Assembly (NCBI RefSeq): GCF_023159225.1 | Contig: NC_063166.1 | Coordinates: 50,455,649-50,519,648 of the forward strand | Source: Perognathus longimembris pacificus | Lineage: Eukaryota; Chordata; Mammalia; Rodentia; Heteromyidae | Reading direction: 5' to 3' | DNA length: 64,000 nt | Shown here: piece by piece, positions 54,026 through 64,000 of the stretch | Position numbering within the stretch: the stretch's first letter is position 1 | Layout of the letters: the number at the start of each line of letters is the position of its first letter | Notes under the pieces: model-generated | What the model saw: the letters and a program-made list of their open reading frames with translations, nothing else | Database searches by the model: none | What the model was told of the DNA's origin: nothing | Made by a program: the position numbers and the translations under genes

Positions 54026-54720
54026 GTCGTGGCTGTTAATGCCTCCTGTGACTTGGGGTCTTCTTCCAAGATCAGTAGTTGTTGGCAGATTTTACTTCCT
54101 TGTGGCTAGAGGACTGAGATCTTATACCAGGGACCTTTCTCCAGTCCTGCAAGGGCTCTTGTTTCCTGACCATGTGGATCCTTAGGCAGTTCTCCACATG
54201 GCTGTATGCTTCCTTCCTGGCCAGACCCAGGGCACATACATATCTGATGCTTATCTGTGAAAGGAAAGGACTAGATCAGAGCCATCAGACAAGTTCCAGT
54301 GAACCCAGGTTAGTATATTAATAATCTGATCACAAAAGTGGCATCCCATCATATTTACAGTTCTTCCCCTAGGCAGGATGGGTCAGATGGTATGTGCACT
54401 GTGGGGGGTCTGAAACCTTAGGCACCCGCTGGGAATGCTATTCACCATCACCACTAATGACTGGAGAAATCCAGTCACACTGTGGGTAAGCCACCATGCA
54501 GATAATCAAAGGTGGCTAGTGCCCTAAAAAGTAGGTTATCTTGCTTGAAATATATATTTTTTAAAAAGCAACAGCATTTGTGGTCATTTATCCTAAAACT
54601 ACTATTGAAAAATAAACATGTACATATGAGCCAAGTAATGCGTATAAAATGCCTATATACTTATAAAAGTGAAAACATTTTTTAAAAAAACTAAATGTCT
54701 GTCAGTAAGGAACTAGTAAA
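54026..54720. other. No gene recognised
   Basis: Unique-looking sequence, no repeat recognised. Confidence 0.5.
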
Positions 54721-54724
54721 ACTA

Positions 54725-54962
54725 TAGATCATTCTGTTTTTGATTTTGTATTACAGTTACATAAGTCAGGTAAGGAGTACATTTCTTTTTGGACAATGTC
54801 ACCTTTCCCTCACTCTCTCCCAGTTTTTCCCTCCTATCCCCACCTAAAGTTGTAGAGTTCATTTTCAGTATAGTGTCTAGTAAGTATGACTGCTGCATTT
54901 GTTCAACCTTTGTCCCTCCATTTCTGTGCACATTATATTTCATAAATAAATGAAAAATCACA
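54725..54962 (-). repeat. L1-type 3' end
   Basis: The plus strand reads the reversed terminal motif (ATTACAGTTACATAAGTCAG), a C-rich run (CTATCCCCACCTAAAGTTGT), then AAATGAAAAATCA. Confidence 0.7.
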
Positions 54963-55130
54963 TTGCGGGGACTGGTGGCTCATGCCTGTGATCTCAGGAG
55001 ACTGAGATCTGAGGATCATGGTTCAAAGCCAGTTTGGTACTCTGCTCAAATAGTAGAGTGCTAGCTTTGAACAGAAGAGCTCAGGGATAGCACCCAGGCC
55101 ATGAGTTCAAGCCCCACAACCAGCCAAGAA
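54963..55130 (+). repeat. 7SL/B1-like plus Geo SINE with internal deletion
   Basis: GACTGGTGGCTCATGCCTGT, then directly the Geo half (TAGAGTGCTAGCTTTGAACA, GAGTTCAAGCCCCACAACCA). The linker is missing. Confidence 0.88.
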
Positions 55131-55294
55131 AAACAAAAACCTAATAAATATACAAATAAAAATTGGTATTAGTTGAAATCCCAATGGGATGAGATTACCA
55201 TACATCTTTTTTGTCACCATATATCTTCAAACTATACCTTATGCAGCAATATTTAAATTACTTTCAACAGTGATATTCCTTGCATTACAAGATT

Positions 55295-55384
55295 AAGGAA
55301 TCTGGGAGCATGGCTCAGTGGTAGAGCACTTACCTAGTACATACAAAGCCCTGGTTTCTATCTAAGCACAACCAAAAATAAGCT
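55295..55384 (+). repeat. ID-type SINE monomer
   Basis: GCATGGCTCAGTGGTAGAGC is close to the ID A-box region. It is followed by AAAGCCCTGGTTTC and A-rich DNA. Standalone, without a Geo half. Confidence 0.8.
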
Positions 55385-55399
55385 AAATAAAATATATAG

Positions 55400-55622
55400 A
55401 GGGCTGGGGATATAGCCTAGTGGCAAGAGTGCCTGCCTCATATACACGAGGCCCTAGGTTCAATTCCCCAGCACCACATATACAGAAAACGGCCAGAAGC
55501 GGCGCTGTGGCTCAAGTGGCAGAGTGCTAGCCTTGAGCGGGAAGAAGCCAGGGACAGTGCTCAGGCCCTGAGTCCAAGGCCCAGGACTGGCCAAAAAAAA
55601 ATAAAATAAATAAATAAAAATA
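55400..55622 (+). repeat. IDL-Geo-type SINE with 15-bp target duplication
   Basis: AAATAAAATATATAG is at 55385-55399 and 55623-55637. Full dimer, and the tail has expanded into A/AAAT repeats. Confidence 0.95.
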
Positions 55623-55639
55623 AAATAAAATATATAGAT

Positions 55640-55945
55640 AAAACAAAAAGCAAGAGGTCTTAAAGTATGCTGTTATTTTTCTCTTTAACTCAGTAAAATT
55701 ACAACTCCATCTTTTTTTGTTGTTCATCTTCTCCTTTCAAAGCACAAAATAAAATGAAAGAAAACAATTAAAAAGAAAGGAACCTTTCACATCCCTTTAT
55801 CATGCAATAGCAATTGGGGTTTTCTTTAAGAAATGAAACATATTTGAGAATGCAGAGAGGAAAGAGTGTGCTAATGCCATCCTAATATTCAATTTACATA
55901 AAAATAGAACGATGTAAATCGAGGCTGGGTAGGGTTGGTAGAGGT
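55640..55945. other. No gene recognised
   Basis: AT-rich sequence without ORFs. Confidence 0.5.
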
Positions 55946-56042
55946 GGGGGAGAAAGTTGATCAAGATGCATTGTACTCACAACTGATATGTTGAATTAAA
56001 ACCCCTTTGTACAATTACTTAAAAAGAATAAAAGTAAAACAA
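55946..56042 (+). repeat. L1-like 3' end, different subfamily
   Basis: GGGGGAGAAAGTTGATCAAG, then AAAACCCCTTTGTACAATTA and AATAAAAGTAAAAC resemble rodent L1 termini. Confidence 0.5.
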
Positions 56043-57090
56043 AATGGTTAAAGAAAGAATATTTCAGTTTCTTACTTTTGAGTGACAAGTCCTAAAATAC
56101 ATAAAATAAAACTACAGGACACACAGAATCATTTGAACACAAAGTCAAAGACCATAATACAGATTTCCAGAACAATATGGTGATGATGGCAAGCTAAACC
56201 AACATCATTTATGTACTACAAACATATTACTCGCTTATCAGTTTCTGATTCATTTACTTTCAAAATTTGCTTATTCCTTCTGTTAAAACATTGCTACACG
56301 CCATCAGCCAGTTCATCTTTAAGAAAATGCACACTGGCTCTTTGTCATATTGATTTCTCAATGTGTCATTACGGTTAAGTTATTCTATACCAAACAATGC
56401 TAATACTCGGAAATAATAATAGATTTCAGCCTTGGTAGAGTATTAGCTTCCAACGTGTGGCTGTCTTTGCATGTTAAGAATTAATACAACCTGCCAGGAG
56501 CCTCTCGTCAGCTTACCTCCCACGTTCTTACACACGGGCTTACGTGCTTGTCAGTCAGGCATATTCCATCCAAAGAATCTTAGAGCATAATCATATTTTG
56601 AAGACGTCAAGTTTCAAGGAAGTGGAGTCTTCATATGTGCAGATGGCAACTCTCGCTGCTGTAAGCAACAGAATGTCTAAACCCAGACAAACATGTTTCA
56701 TCCTTCTAAGGCTCTTTTTTTAAGCGCATGCTAATTGTTAAAAGGTGGCTTCCACAGGGATCTCAGAAAGTATATACACAGTACATTAATAGATCCCCTC
56801 AGCAACTCCTGTTTTTCTAATCCCCTACCCCTTCCTTTCACAGGTAAAGTGTATTTCGGTATTTGTCACCCTTTTGCTAACATTTTCTTTCCCTCCTTCC
56901 ACCTTTTCTAATCCTCTGAAGCAGTCTCACAATTGCAAACATGGTGTGTGGGTGTGTGTACACGCGCACAGGCGTGAATGTGTGCACATGTGTGCGTGTG
57001 CACCCTAGCAAGATAGTGAGCACAGAAGATGAAAGAAGCTGAATATGGCCAAAATACTTTATGTACATGTGTGATAATAGAAGTTCGTTG
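56043..57090. other. No gene recognised
   Basis: AT-rich unique-looking sequence with a short GT/GC-alternating patch at 56944-57002. Confidence 0.5.
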
Positions 57091-57094
57091 CAGT

Positions 57095-57245
57095 TGGTTT
57101 GAGAAGGGAGGAAGGAGATGAGGGAGAGTCATGGAGGAGTGAGTTGGATGAAAGTTACATTGTAAGCATATATGCACATGTCAAAATGAAACTCCTTGTA
57201 CAACAAAGTGATGGTAATTTAATTAATTAGTTAATTTTACAAACC
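57095..57245 (+). repeat. L1-like 3' end fragment
   Basis: A purine-rich run is followed by AAGTTACATTGTAAGCATAT and CAAAATGAAACTCCTTGTAC, typical of L1 tails. Confidence 0.5.
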
Positions 57246-57840
57246 CAAACAAGCAGGAACTATTCCCCCCAGGAACTCCTAACAGAAAGCTGGAACTACA
57301 TAGCTGCAGCCAGTGCCGGTGCCGGAAATCATTGATGAAGGGTCATTGCACAGATCACCTCTGGAAATTCACCTCCATGAAGATGAGCCACCCTTTCCTC
57401 CACCAAGAGGGTGAAGTCCTCTCATAGGGATACAGTGCCTGCTTTTCTGCAGTAGTCCACACTCTGTCCTTGCCAATCACATCTGTCATTCAACCAGATT
57501 GTAAAGTAACAATGCCACCTGGGTGCCATCTGTGCCACCAGGTGTGCGTGTTCTGGGGCTCTGCTCAGCTCTCCGGGTCAGGTGGGGTGGTATCCAGCAT
57601 CCAGCTTTGTTTACTTCCATCTACAGTGACTTCTGGGTAGCTGAAGAGTGTAGTTTCCCACCTGGTACGCAGGTGTCACCAAGCACTATTTTAGAACATG
57701 ACAAGTATTTGTACCTAGAACATTTACAGCTTAACCTAAAATGCCTTAGTTCAGACCTGAAAAATGGCTGTGTCTGCTCCTTCTGAAGAGCCTTCCATGA
57801 CCAAGAAGTTGGAGTTCATGCTTCATATTTTGGCACATGG
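57246..57840. other. No gene recognised
   Basis: Unique-looking sequence. CTTCTGAAGAGCCTTCCATG near 57780 faintly recalls an L2 3' end. An 87-codon frame at 57523-57786 has no recognisable domain. Confidence 0.4.
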
Positions 57841-57842
57841 TT

Positions 57843-58200
57843 CTTTTTGTAGTACTGGGGTTTGAACTCATAGCCTCATCTTTGCTGTGTAGGTCATCTA
57901 TCACTTAAGGCATGCCCCAGCCCTTTCTGCTCTGGATATTTTTCAAATAGAATCTCATACTTTTTTCTGGTGGGCTGGCCTGAACCAGAGTTCTTCCTAC
58001 ATGTGTGTATGTGTATGTGTGTGTGTGTGTGTGTGTGTGTTTCACATGTAACTGGGTTCACAGGCTCACCACCACACCTAGCTTATCCCTTGAGATGGAG
58101 CTCCTGCCCACTTTTTGCCCTCAGACAGCCTAAAATTTTGATGTTTCCAATTTGCACCTCCTGAGCTGAGTTGACAGCCATGCCTGGCCCAGGTCTGGAC
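57843..58200 (-). repeat. ID-like and B1-like SINE remnants with (TG)n
   Basis: GTACTGGGGTTTGAACTCAT (reversed ID), then a weak reversed B1 segment with a (TG) run at 58004-58040. Confidence 0.6.
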
Positions 58201-58491
58201 ACTCTACAGAGAGCCACCCCTTGATAACAAAGCAGGAAGAAGAATGTCTGATCAAACTTGGACACTATTAGAAAATCAGATCCGCAAGGTTCTCAGGCTG
58301 ACTGGTCTGCTGGTTTTCTATAATGAAGTCTATGTGGGTCAGTGATAAGCTTCAGGGAAAGAATATGAACTTCACAGAACATGAGTGGGTGGAATGGTGG
58401 GCATCTCAAGGATTATGTTATTAATAAAGAAAAAGAGTCTTGGGGCTCCACCTATCATTCTAAGTGGAGGAGGTGATTCAAATCAGCTTTA

Positions 58492-58960
58492 AAAGCTGGG
58501 AGCTGATGGATCACATCTATACTCCAAGCTACTCTGGAAGCTGAGATCTGAGAATTGTGGTTTGAAGCCAGCCTGGGCAGCAAAATCCAAGAGACTCGGG
58601 CTGGGAATATGGCCTAGTGGCAAGAGTGCTTGCCTCGTAAACATGAGGCCCTGGGTTCAATTCCCCAGCACACATATATGGAAAACGGCCAGAAGGGGCG
58701 CTGTGGCTCAGGTGGCAGAGTGCTAGCCTTGAGCGGGAAGAAGCCAGGGAAGGTGCTCAGGCCCTGAGTCAAAGGCCCAGGACTGGCCAAAAAAAAAAAA
58801 AAAATCCAAGAGACTCTTATTTCCAATTAAGCATCAAAAAAGCCAGAAGTAAAGCTGTAGATCAAGTGGCAGAGAACTAACTTTGAGCACAGCACAAAAG
58901 CTCAGGGACAGTGCCCAAGCCAAGAGTTCAAGCCTGAGGACTAGTATATATACAATCAGT
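58492..58960 (+). repeat. 7SL/B1-like plus Geo SINE split by a young SINE
   Basis: The B1-like half is 58492-58597. The linker and Geo half resume at 58817 (TTATTTCCAATTAAGC, GAGTTCAAGCCTGAGGACTA). Confidence 0.93.
58598..58800 (+). repeat. Young IDL-Geo SINE nested in an older SINE
   Basis: AAAATCCAAGAGACTC is at 58582-58597 and 58801-58816. It has GGCGCTGTGGCTCAGGTGGC and AGCGGGAAGAAGCC, the variant also seen at 15277. Confidence 0.97.
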
Positions 58961-59184
58961 TTCAAGTACGGGAGTAAGCATCTTGGCTTGTTTGGCTAAT
59001 ATACCTGGGACAGCCAGCAAGCAGCAGATTGGAAATTTCCTTGACCACTTATGTTATATCATAGAGGTAATTGTGAATTTTACCCTCTCCTCTGAAACAT
59101 GCCTAGGTATCAAACCTAACATACCTATCAAAAAAATTATTCTTTCAAAACTATCATTATTAACTTTAAAAAAATGTTGATGGT

Positions 59185-59391
59185 GGGGGCTGGGAATATG
59201 GCCTAGCATCAATAGGGCTTGTCTCACATACATGAAGCACTGGGCTCAATTCCCCAGCACCACATATGTAGAAAACGGCTAATAGTGGTGCTGTGGCTCA
59301 AGTGGCAGAGTGCTAGCCTTGAGCAAAACGAAGCCAGGGACAGTGCTCAGGCCCTGAGTTCAAGGCCCAGGACTGGCAAAAAAAAAAAAAG
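59185..59391 (+). repeat. IDL-Geo-type SINE with 10-bp target duplication
   Basis: TGTTGATGGT is at 59175-59184 and 59392-59401. Full dimer with poly(A). Confidence 0.95.
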
Positions 59392-59401
59392 TGTTGATGG
59401 T

Positions 59402-59600
59402 ACTGGAGTTTGAACTCAGAATGTTATGTTTGCTTGGCTGCTGTTCTACTACTTGAGCTATACCTCTAGCCCAGCTTTTTGCTAGCCATTGGAGAGATCG
59501 AGTCTAGCAAACTACCTTGATCCCTTGATCATCTTTCAAACCTCAGCCCCCTCAGTAACTAAAATTATAGGCATGGGCCACCAGCATCTAGCTTTGTTAC
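59402..59600 (-). repeat. ID-like plus B1-like SINE, old
   Basis: TACTGGAGTTTGAACTCAGA, ACTACTTGAGCTATACCTCT, then a reversed B1-like half ending AAATTATAGGCATGGGCCAC. Confidence 0.7.
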
Positions 59601-61075
59601 CAGTGTTTTAGCCTAAGGGAAGAGGTGAACATTTTCCCCCTGTTCTGTGGTGTAACTGGTGACATACTATCAAAATGCACATCTCTGGGTGTGGAGAAAC
59701 TGGCTCCTTGTGAGGAGTAGATACACAGCATAGCAATGCTGGCAATAGATGCCTTCTCTTTTCTTTTTAAGCACTGCCATATCTTGAGAATCTTCAGGAG
59801 ATGCTGGGGTGTCACCAGCACTTGCCTACATGAGGCACATGAAAAACAAGAGGAACAACAGCCCTCCAGGAAAATGCACAGTGGGGACATGGACACTCGT
59901 ATTCAGGCACACACATGCACATGTATACACGGACATGCACACTGTAGTGAATTACCAAGTGAGGTATTGGAAAGCCTGGCAGTAAATGACACCAGAGTTA
60001 AACATCAGTGAACTCAAAGCAAACAGAGCATATTGATCTCAAATCACACTTAATTATGGAATGACCATCATCATTTCCTGGCAGTACTGCTTCCTTTGCC
60101 TCTTGATATTTTTGTCTGCTGTTTCCTATCTAGCTTAATTATTTCTTCCACATCCTACTCCAAATCCTCTGCTGTCAATGACATGCCCTTACCTTCAGGG
60201 TTCTTCTATTTCCTGAGACATAAAGCCAGGTGCCACCTTTGCAATCCCTTCAGGACTGAAATCCCCTCAAAAGCCCTACTCATGCCTTGTTCCCAGTGCT
60301 GCTTTTATCCAATATTCCCAGCCAGAGCAGCACTGGGAAACTTTTTACTCCTATGAGCTTAACCTTGGTGGGATCTTTTCCCAACAACTATACATAGACA
60401 GGTAGATAGATAAGTAGAAATATAGATAAATAGAAAGATAGATAGGCAGATAGGTAATAGATATAGATAAATAGATAGATGATGATAATACTATTACATA
60501 TTAGATTGATTGTATAATATATGGTATAATGATATATATTATATGTGATGTGATATGTATATAATATATATTATGTTAGGTATATAACATTTATGAACAT
60601 ATATGTATGTAGTAGGTACGCAAGCCCAGAGCTATTCATATAAGTTTTATGCTAATAAAAGTCATCCTCCTTCAAAATACCTTATTTCAATCTATTGGAC
60701 ATAGATCATAAATTTACAAATCCAAATTAATAAATCAAAAATGTATTTTCTTCTATTGAAGAAAAGATATCCTAAATAATAGTCTGGGCTCCAGCAGAAC
60801 ACCAGCCTTTTAGAGCTGAACTATCCAGAGCACAGGCACCGTCAACACATCACTTCTTAGAGAAAGGTAGAGGCTCTACTTGTTCCTGCCAGGAATAAAG
60901 CAGCTACTCCCCCTGCCCAGGAAGAAAAAAAAAACAAGTTTTTCCCAAAGAGAAGGTACTAATCACCAGGTTATTCTTGTCTTTAAAAACTGCAATCACT
61001 CCAGAAATTGTAAAGCCCTATACTATTTTTCTCTTTTCTTTTCTTCTCTTTCTTTCCTTTTTCTTTCTTCCTTCC
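59601..61075. other. No gene recognised
   Basis: Frames of 86-99 codons at 59.6-60.4 kb lack recognisable domains. Contains the GATA/AT-rich tract listed separately. Confidence 0.5.
60396..60610 (+). repeat. (GATA)-rich then AT-rich tract
   Basis: Imperfect ATAG/GATA units to about 60482, then ATAT/TATA-rich DNA. Confidence 0.9.
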
Positions 61076-61079
61076 ATAT

Positions 61080-61200
61080 TTTTTGAGACAGAATTTCTCT
61101 ATGTAGCCCAGGAATGGCTAGCCTCAAACGTTCAATCCTCCTTCCTCTGCCTCACAAGTACGGGGATGACAGGTTATGCACCTTCACTTCTGGCTCCTAG
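61080..61200 (-). repeat. B1 SINE
   Basis: TTTTGAGACAGAATTTCTCT, ATGTAGCCCAGGAATGGCTA, then CTCTGCCTCACAAGTACGGG are the reversed B1 consensus. Confidence 0.9.
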
Positions 61201-61245
61201 ACTACTTCTTTAAAAAAAAAAAAAAACTCAATTATCTTAATCTTT

Positions 61246-61470
61246 TTGTTGTGCCAGTACTAGGACTTCAATTCTTGGCTTGGGCACTGCCCCTTAGCTT
61301 TTTTACTCAAGGCTAGCTCTACCACATGAGCCACAGCTTTACTTCTGGCTGTTTAGTGGAAAGGTAAGAATCTCATGGACTTTCCTGCCTGGATTGGCTT
61401 GGAGCCATAATCTTTAAATCTCATCCTCCTGAATAGCTAGGATTACAAGTATGAGCCACTTGCTCCCAGT
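61246..61470 (-). repeat. 7SL/B1-like plus Geo dimeric SINE
   Basis: GTGCCAGTACTAGGACTTCA, ACCACATGAGCCACAGCTTT and the reversed B1-like CCTGAATAGCTAGGATTACA. Confidence 0.9.
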
Positions 61471-61739
61471 CTCAAGTATCATTAATCCCTAATCACTTTG
61501 GAAGAATATGGATAGAATCATTCTAGAACTACACCCAACAACAGATTGAAACAAACCATTGTATAATTAAATTAAATTTTAAATATTATCACCATGAAGA
61601 ACTCACTCCTCTAACACTTAGTGTAATTTTTTTTACTCTTAAAAATGACATTAGCCAAAATGGAATATAATGAACATTTGATCCAAAATTCTACTATAGT
61701 AACTACTTGTCATTCTGATTGAGAAAAGAAAACATAGTC

Positions 61740-61905
61740 AAGTGTGGTGATCTATGCCTGTAATCCCAGCATGTAGGTGCAGAAGCAAGAGGACTAAGAG
61801 CTGGAGGCAGGGCAAGCTGAACTAAATGGCAATACCCAGTACCCTTAAAATAAAGAGTACTTACCTAGTATGTTCAAGCCCCTGGGTTTGACTTCTAACA
61901 CAAAA
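61740..61905 (+). repeat. B1-like plus ID-like SINE
   Basis: GTGATCTATGCCTGTAATCC, then an ID-like end (GTACTTACCTAGTATGTTCA, GGGTTTGACTTC). Confidence 0.7.
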
Positions 61906-61999
61906 AACACATTTGATGTTGAAGTTCACACCGGATTCCTTCAGAGAAAAAAAAAACAGTAAGTCTATTTTTAAAAATCGTATTCACTTTTGTGTAGTT

Positions 62000-62110
62000 T
62001 TTGCGGTGGCATCTCACTAAATTGACAGGCTGGCCTCAAACCCACAATCTCTCCTCAGTCCCTGGAGTAGCTGGGGTTACAGATGCACACTGCTGCATCT
62101 GGGAGTAAGT
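62000..62110 (-). repeat. B1-like SINE
   Basis: GACAGGCTGGCCTCAAACCC, then GGAGTAGCTGGGGTTACAGA. Confidence 0.75.
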
Positions 62111-63780
62111 AGGGTCTAAAGACTGGTCATTCACAAACCATGATACAGGGTCGCATTTTTTTTTTATCCACTGCTGTCCTACCCATGAACCACCTAAGAT
62201 TCTTCCCACATTGTTTTCCAAATCAGTATTAGCCACCCTGAAGGATCAAGTCATGGGAACACTGTAGAATATGCATCACCCTTCTCTATAGAAACACCTT
62301 GCTTCATCTTTGTCCGTTGAGTTGCTTCCAAACAAGTTTCCTTTGGTTTTATCCTCACCAGAAATAGTGATCAGGACTCCCATTCCCTTCCTGCAGATGT
62401 TCTTCTATCTAACATTTGAAAACGGTCAGTAGGTTTCATTACTTTCCATCAAGAAAGAGATCCGAAAAAAAAAAAAAGAAAGAAAGAAAGAGATCCGCCA
62501 GATCCAAGGGAACACAGATAAGTTTTCTGGGTGCCTTCAAAAGCTCACAATGGACAGGACACCCTTCATACAACTCAGAGCAATTGCATTGTGCAGCTGG
62601 CATGCTCAGTACTGGATGTTCTCCTGGACAAATGCTCCGTGCAAATCCCCAGGGAGACTCTACATATGCATCCTTGGAAGTCTATCAACATTGATGCTGT
62701 GTTTGCAAAGTGAATCCACATCAACCCGTACCTCTCTTACCCCTTGCCAGATCACCATATGTATGTCATTCTTAGTGTGAGATATTCAGAAAAGCAACAC
62801 CGTTCATCTCATTCTCTTCTGGCACACAGCAATCATCTCTTCCCACCATGAGGGCCTGTGGGTAGCCAGCCAGTGATGGTCATGGTGGCTTTTCCATGTG
62901 AAACCTTTAGCCTGTCATCCAAATGACCTTCAGGTTCTGCAGACTTGGGCCAGGAGAAAAGGTGTGTTCAACATCTGGCACCAAACAAGTCCAGGGCTCT
63001 AACAATGAAGTGGTATTTCCCCCCCAGGATGGAAACACGTGCTCAGGAGGATAAACAAACCTCTGAATGCTATCTGTAACAGCTCCATCTGCTGGTTCCC
63101 AGATAATGTTACAGATCTGACAGGTGGCCATCGATCATATCGATCCAATGATAAACAGAGCATTATAATGGAACTTTTGTCGTTTTTCTTCTCAATTCAT
63201 CCATAACTGCTCCTGCCTCAGACATCAGCCAGCATACACAAACAGCAATTGGGCCTGCTAAAATAGAGAATGGGGATGGCACTGGGAGACTATGTAGCCA
63301 AATAGAAAAGTCTGCAGAATAAAGGAGATGAGAAAAAGAGACTGGGGATCTCCTTCTGCCCTTGTCTGTGCTGTTAGACAACAGTCTTTGCCAACAATCT
63401 ATATCCTAGACTTTCCTCACCAAAGATGGAAGCAGTGACCCTGGCACCCCAAGTCCAAGTGATGTTAACTAGGTTGCCGTAATGAGACCATGCCCGGTGT
63501 GCTGTGCATTCCTAAAAGTCATGGAAAGACAGGGCCATTGTAATTACATCTGAGTATTCACTGGTTGTTACTAGGACACCGAAAATCTTCTTTTCATGCA
63601 GTGAGAATTAGATGTATATCAAAGATAGACAGTTCAAAGTTGAAGTATCAAAAGTTGGGGGACTAGACAAAAAAAAAGATGTTGAAGAAGCAATACAGGC
63701 AGAGCTCAAACAGGCAAAGCTGTTTTGTCGGGGGAAAAAACAGTCTTGTATAGGTTTGAAGTATTTTCTAAGAGAACGAG
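62111..63780. other. No gene recognised
   Basis: Unique-looking sequence. Frames of 60-92 codons overlap each other and show no domain. Confidence 0.5.
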
Positions 63781-63804
63781 ATGACAGATAGACAGACAGA
63801 CAGA
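63781..63804 (+). repeat. (GACA)n short tandem repeat
   Basis: About five units of GACA with one variant. Confidence 0.9.
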
Positions 63805-63837
63805 CTGGCTGATTTCTAAGACATATGGAATTGTTAG

Positions 63838-64000
63838 TCATCTTCTGTCACCGTGACAAGTGCCTGAGATAATCAACTTACAGAGAGCAAAGCAGTTCAT
63901 TCTGGCTCACAGTTTTAGAAGTTTCAGCCCAAGATGAGACAAGCCCATTGCTTTAGGCCTCTGCTGAGGGTGACCTGCAATAATGTGGAGAAGCACATGC
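63838..64000 (-). mobile_element. MaLR-like LTR, cut by the window end
   Basis: TCACCGTGACAAGTGCCTGA, GATAATCAACTTACAGAGAG and TTCTGGCTCACAGTTTTAGA are the reversed 3' end of a MaLR LTR, like that at 32203. Confidence 0.7.

Noticed and set aside
55295..55384. Possible tRNA gene
   Set aside because: A and B boxes are present, but the A-rich tail and the lack of a foldable anticodon arm mark it as an ID-type SINE.
63086..63099. CTCF-like motif on the minus strand (CCAGCAGATGGAGC)
   Set aside because: It fails one core position (A instead of C) and nothing else supports it.

Overview
This window is nuclear DNA from a mammal, most likely a geomyoid rodent (kangaroo rats, pocket mice, pocket gophers). 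The evidence is the many copies of one dimeric SINE: a tRNA-Ala/ID-like left half joined to a characteristic right half. This matches the IDL-Geo family, reported as restricted to Geomyoidea. B1-like, ID-like, MIR, L1 and MaLR-like repeats fit the same picture. I found no convincing host protein-coding exon and no standalone RNA gene. The window reads as gene-poor intergenic or intronic DNA.

Layout. 1-21 kb: scattered SINEs in otherwise unrecognised DNA, a 0.5-kb GGAA/GAAA purine array (8.5-9.0 kb), a GA-rich tract (11.0-11.3 kb), and a pair of inverted L1-type 3' ends with a strong CTCF-core match between them (13.4-14.5 kb). 21-25.5 kb: minus-strand L1 ORF2 remains broken by younger insertions, then a 363-bp solo LTR that landed inside a SINE and kept its target duplication. 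25.5-34.6 kb: mostly unrecognised sequence, a CTT/CTC mirror-type array (27.5 kb) and three MaLR-like LTRs. 35-42 kb: a long degenerate minus-strand L1 loaded with SINEs and microsatellites. 42-51 kb: endogenous gammaretrovirus. 51-64 kb: more SINEs, L1 3' ends, a GATA/AT-rich tract and a MaLR fragment cut by the window edge.

The centrepiece is a 7,257-bp minus-strand provirus (43669-50925). It has paired LTRs of 427 and 424 bp, a 4-bp CTAC duplication on both sides, a tRNA-Pro-type primer site, a splice donor, a leader with three tandem repeats, gag, pro-pol and a polypurine tract. There is no room for env. Gag and pol lie in one uninterrupted reading register of 5,151 nt, with no frameshift. 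The only in-frame stops before the end of pol are four TGA codons, one of them at the normal gag-pol readthrough position followed by a perfect 8-bp stem. By hand alignment the LTRs differ at about 26 positions and 3 indels (about 6%), which sits oddly with so intact an interior. A related LTR with its own polypurine tract lies 1.2 kb away in the same orientation (42080-42507), so at least two insertions of this lineage are present.

Coordinates of old repeats are approximate because they were read by eye. Family names rest on recognised consensus motifs, not on a database search.
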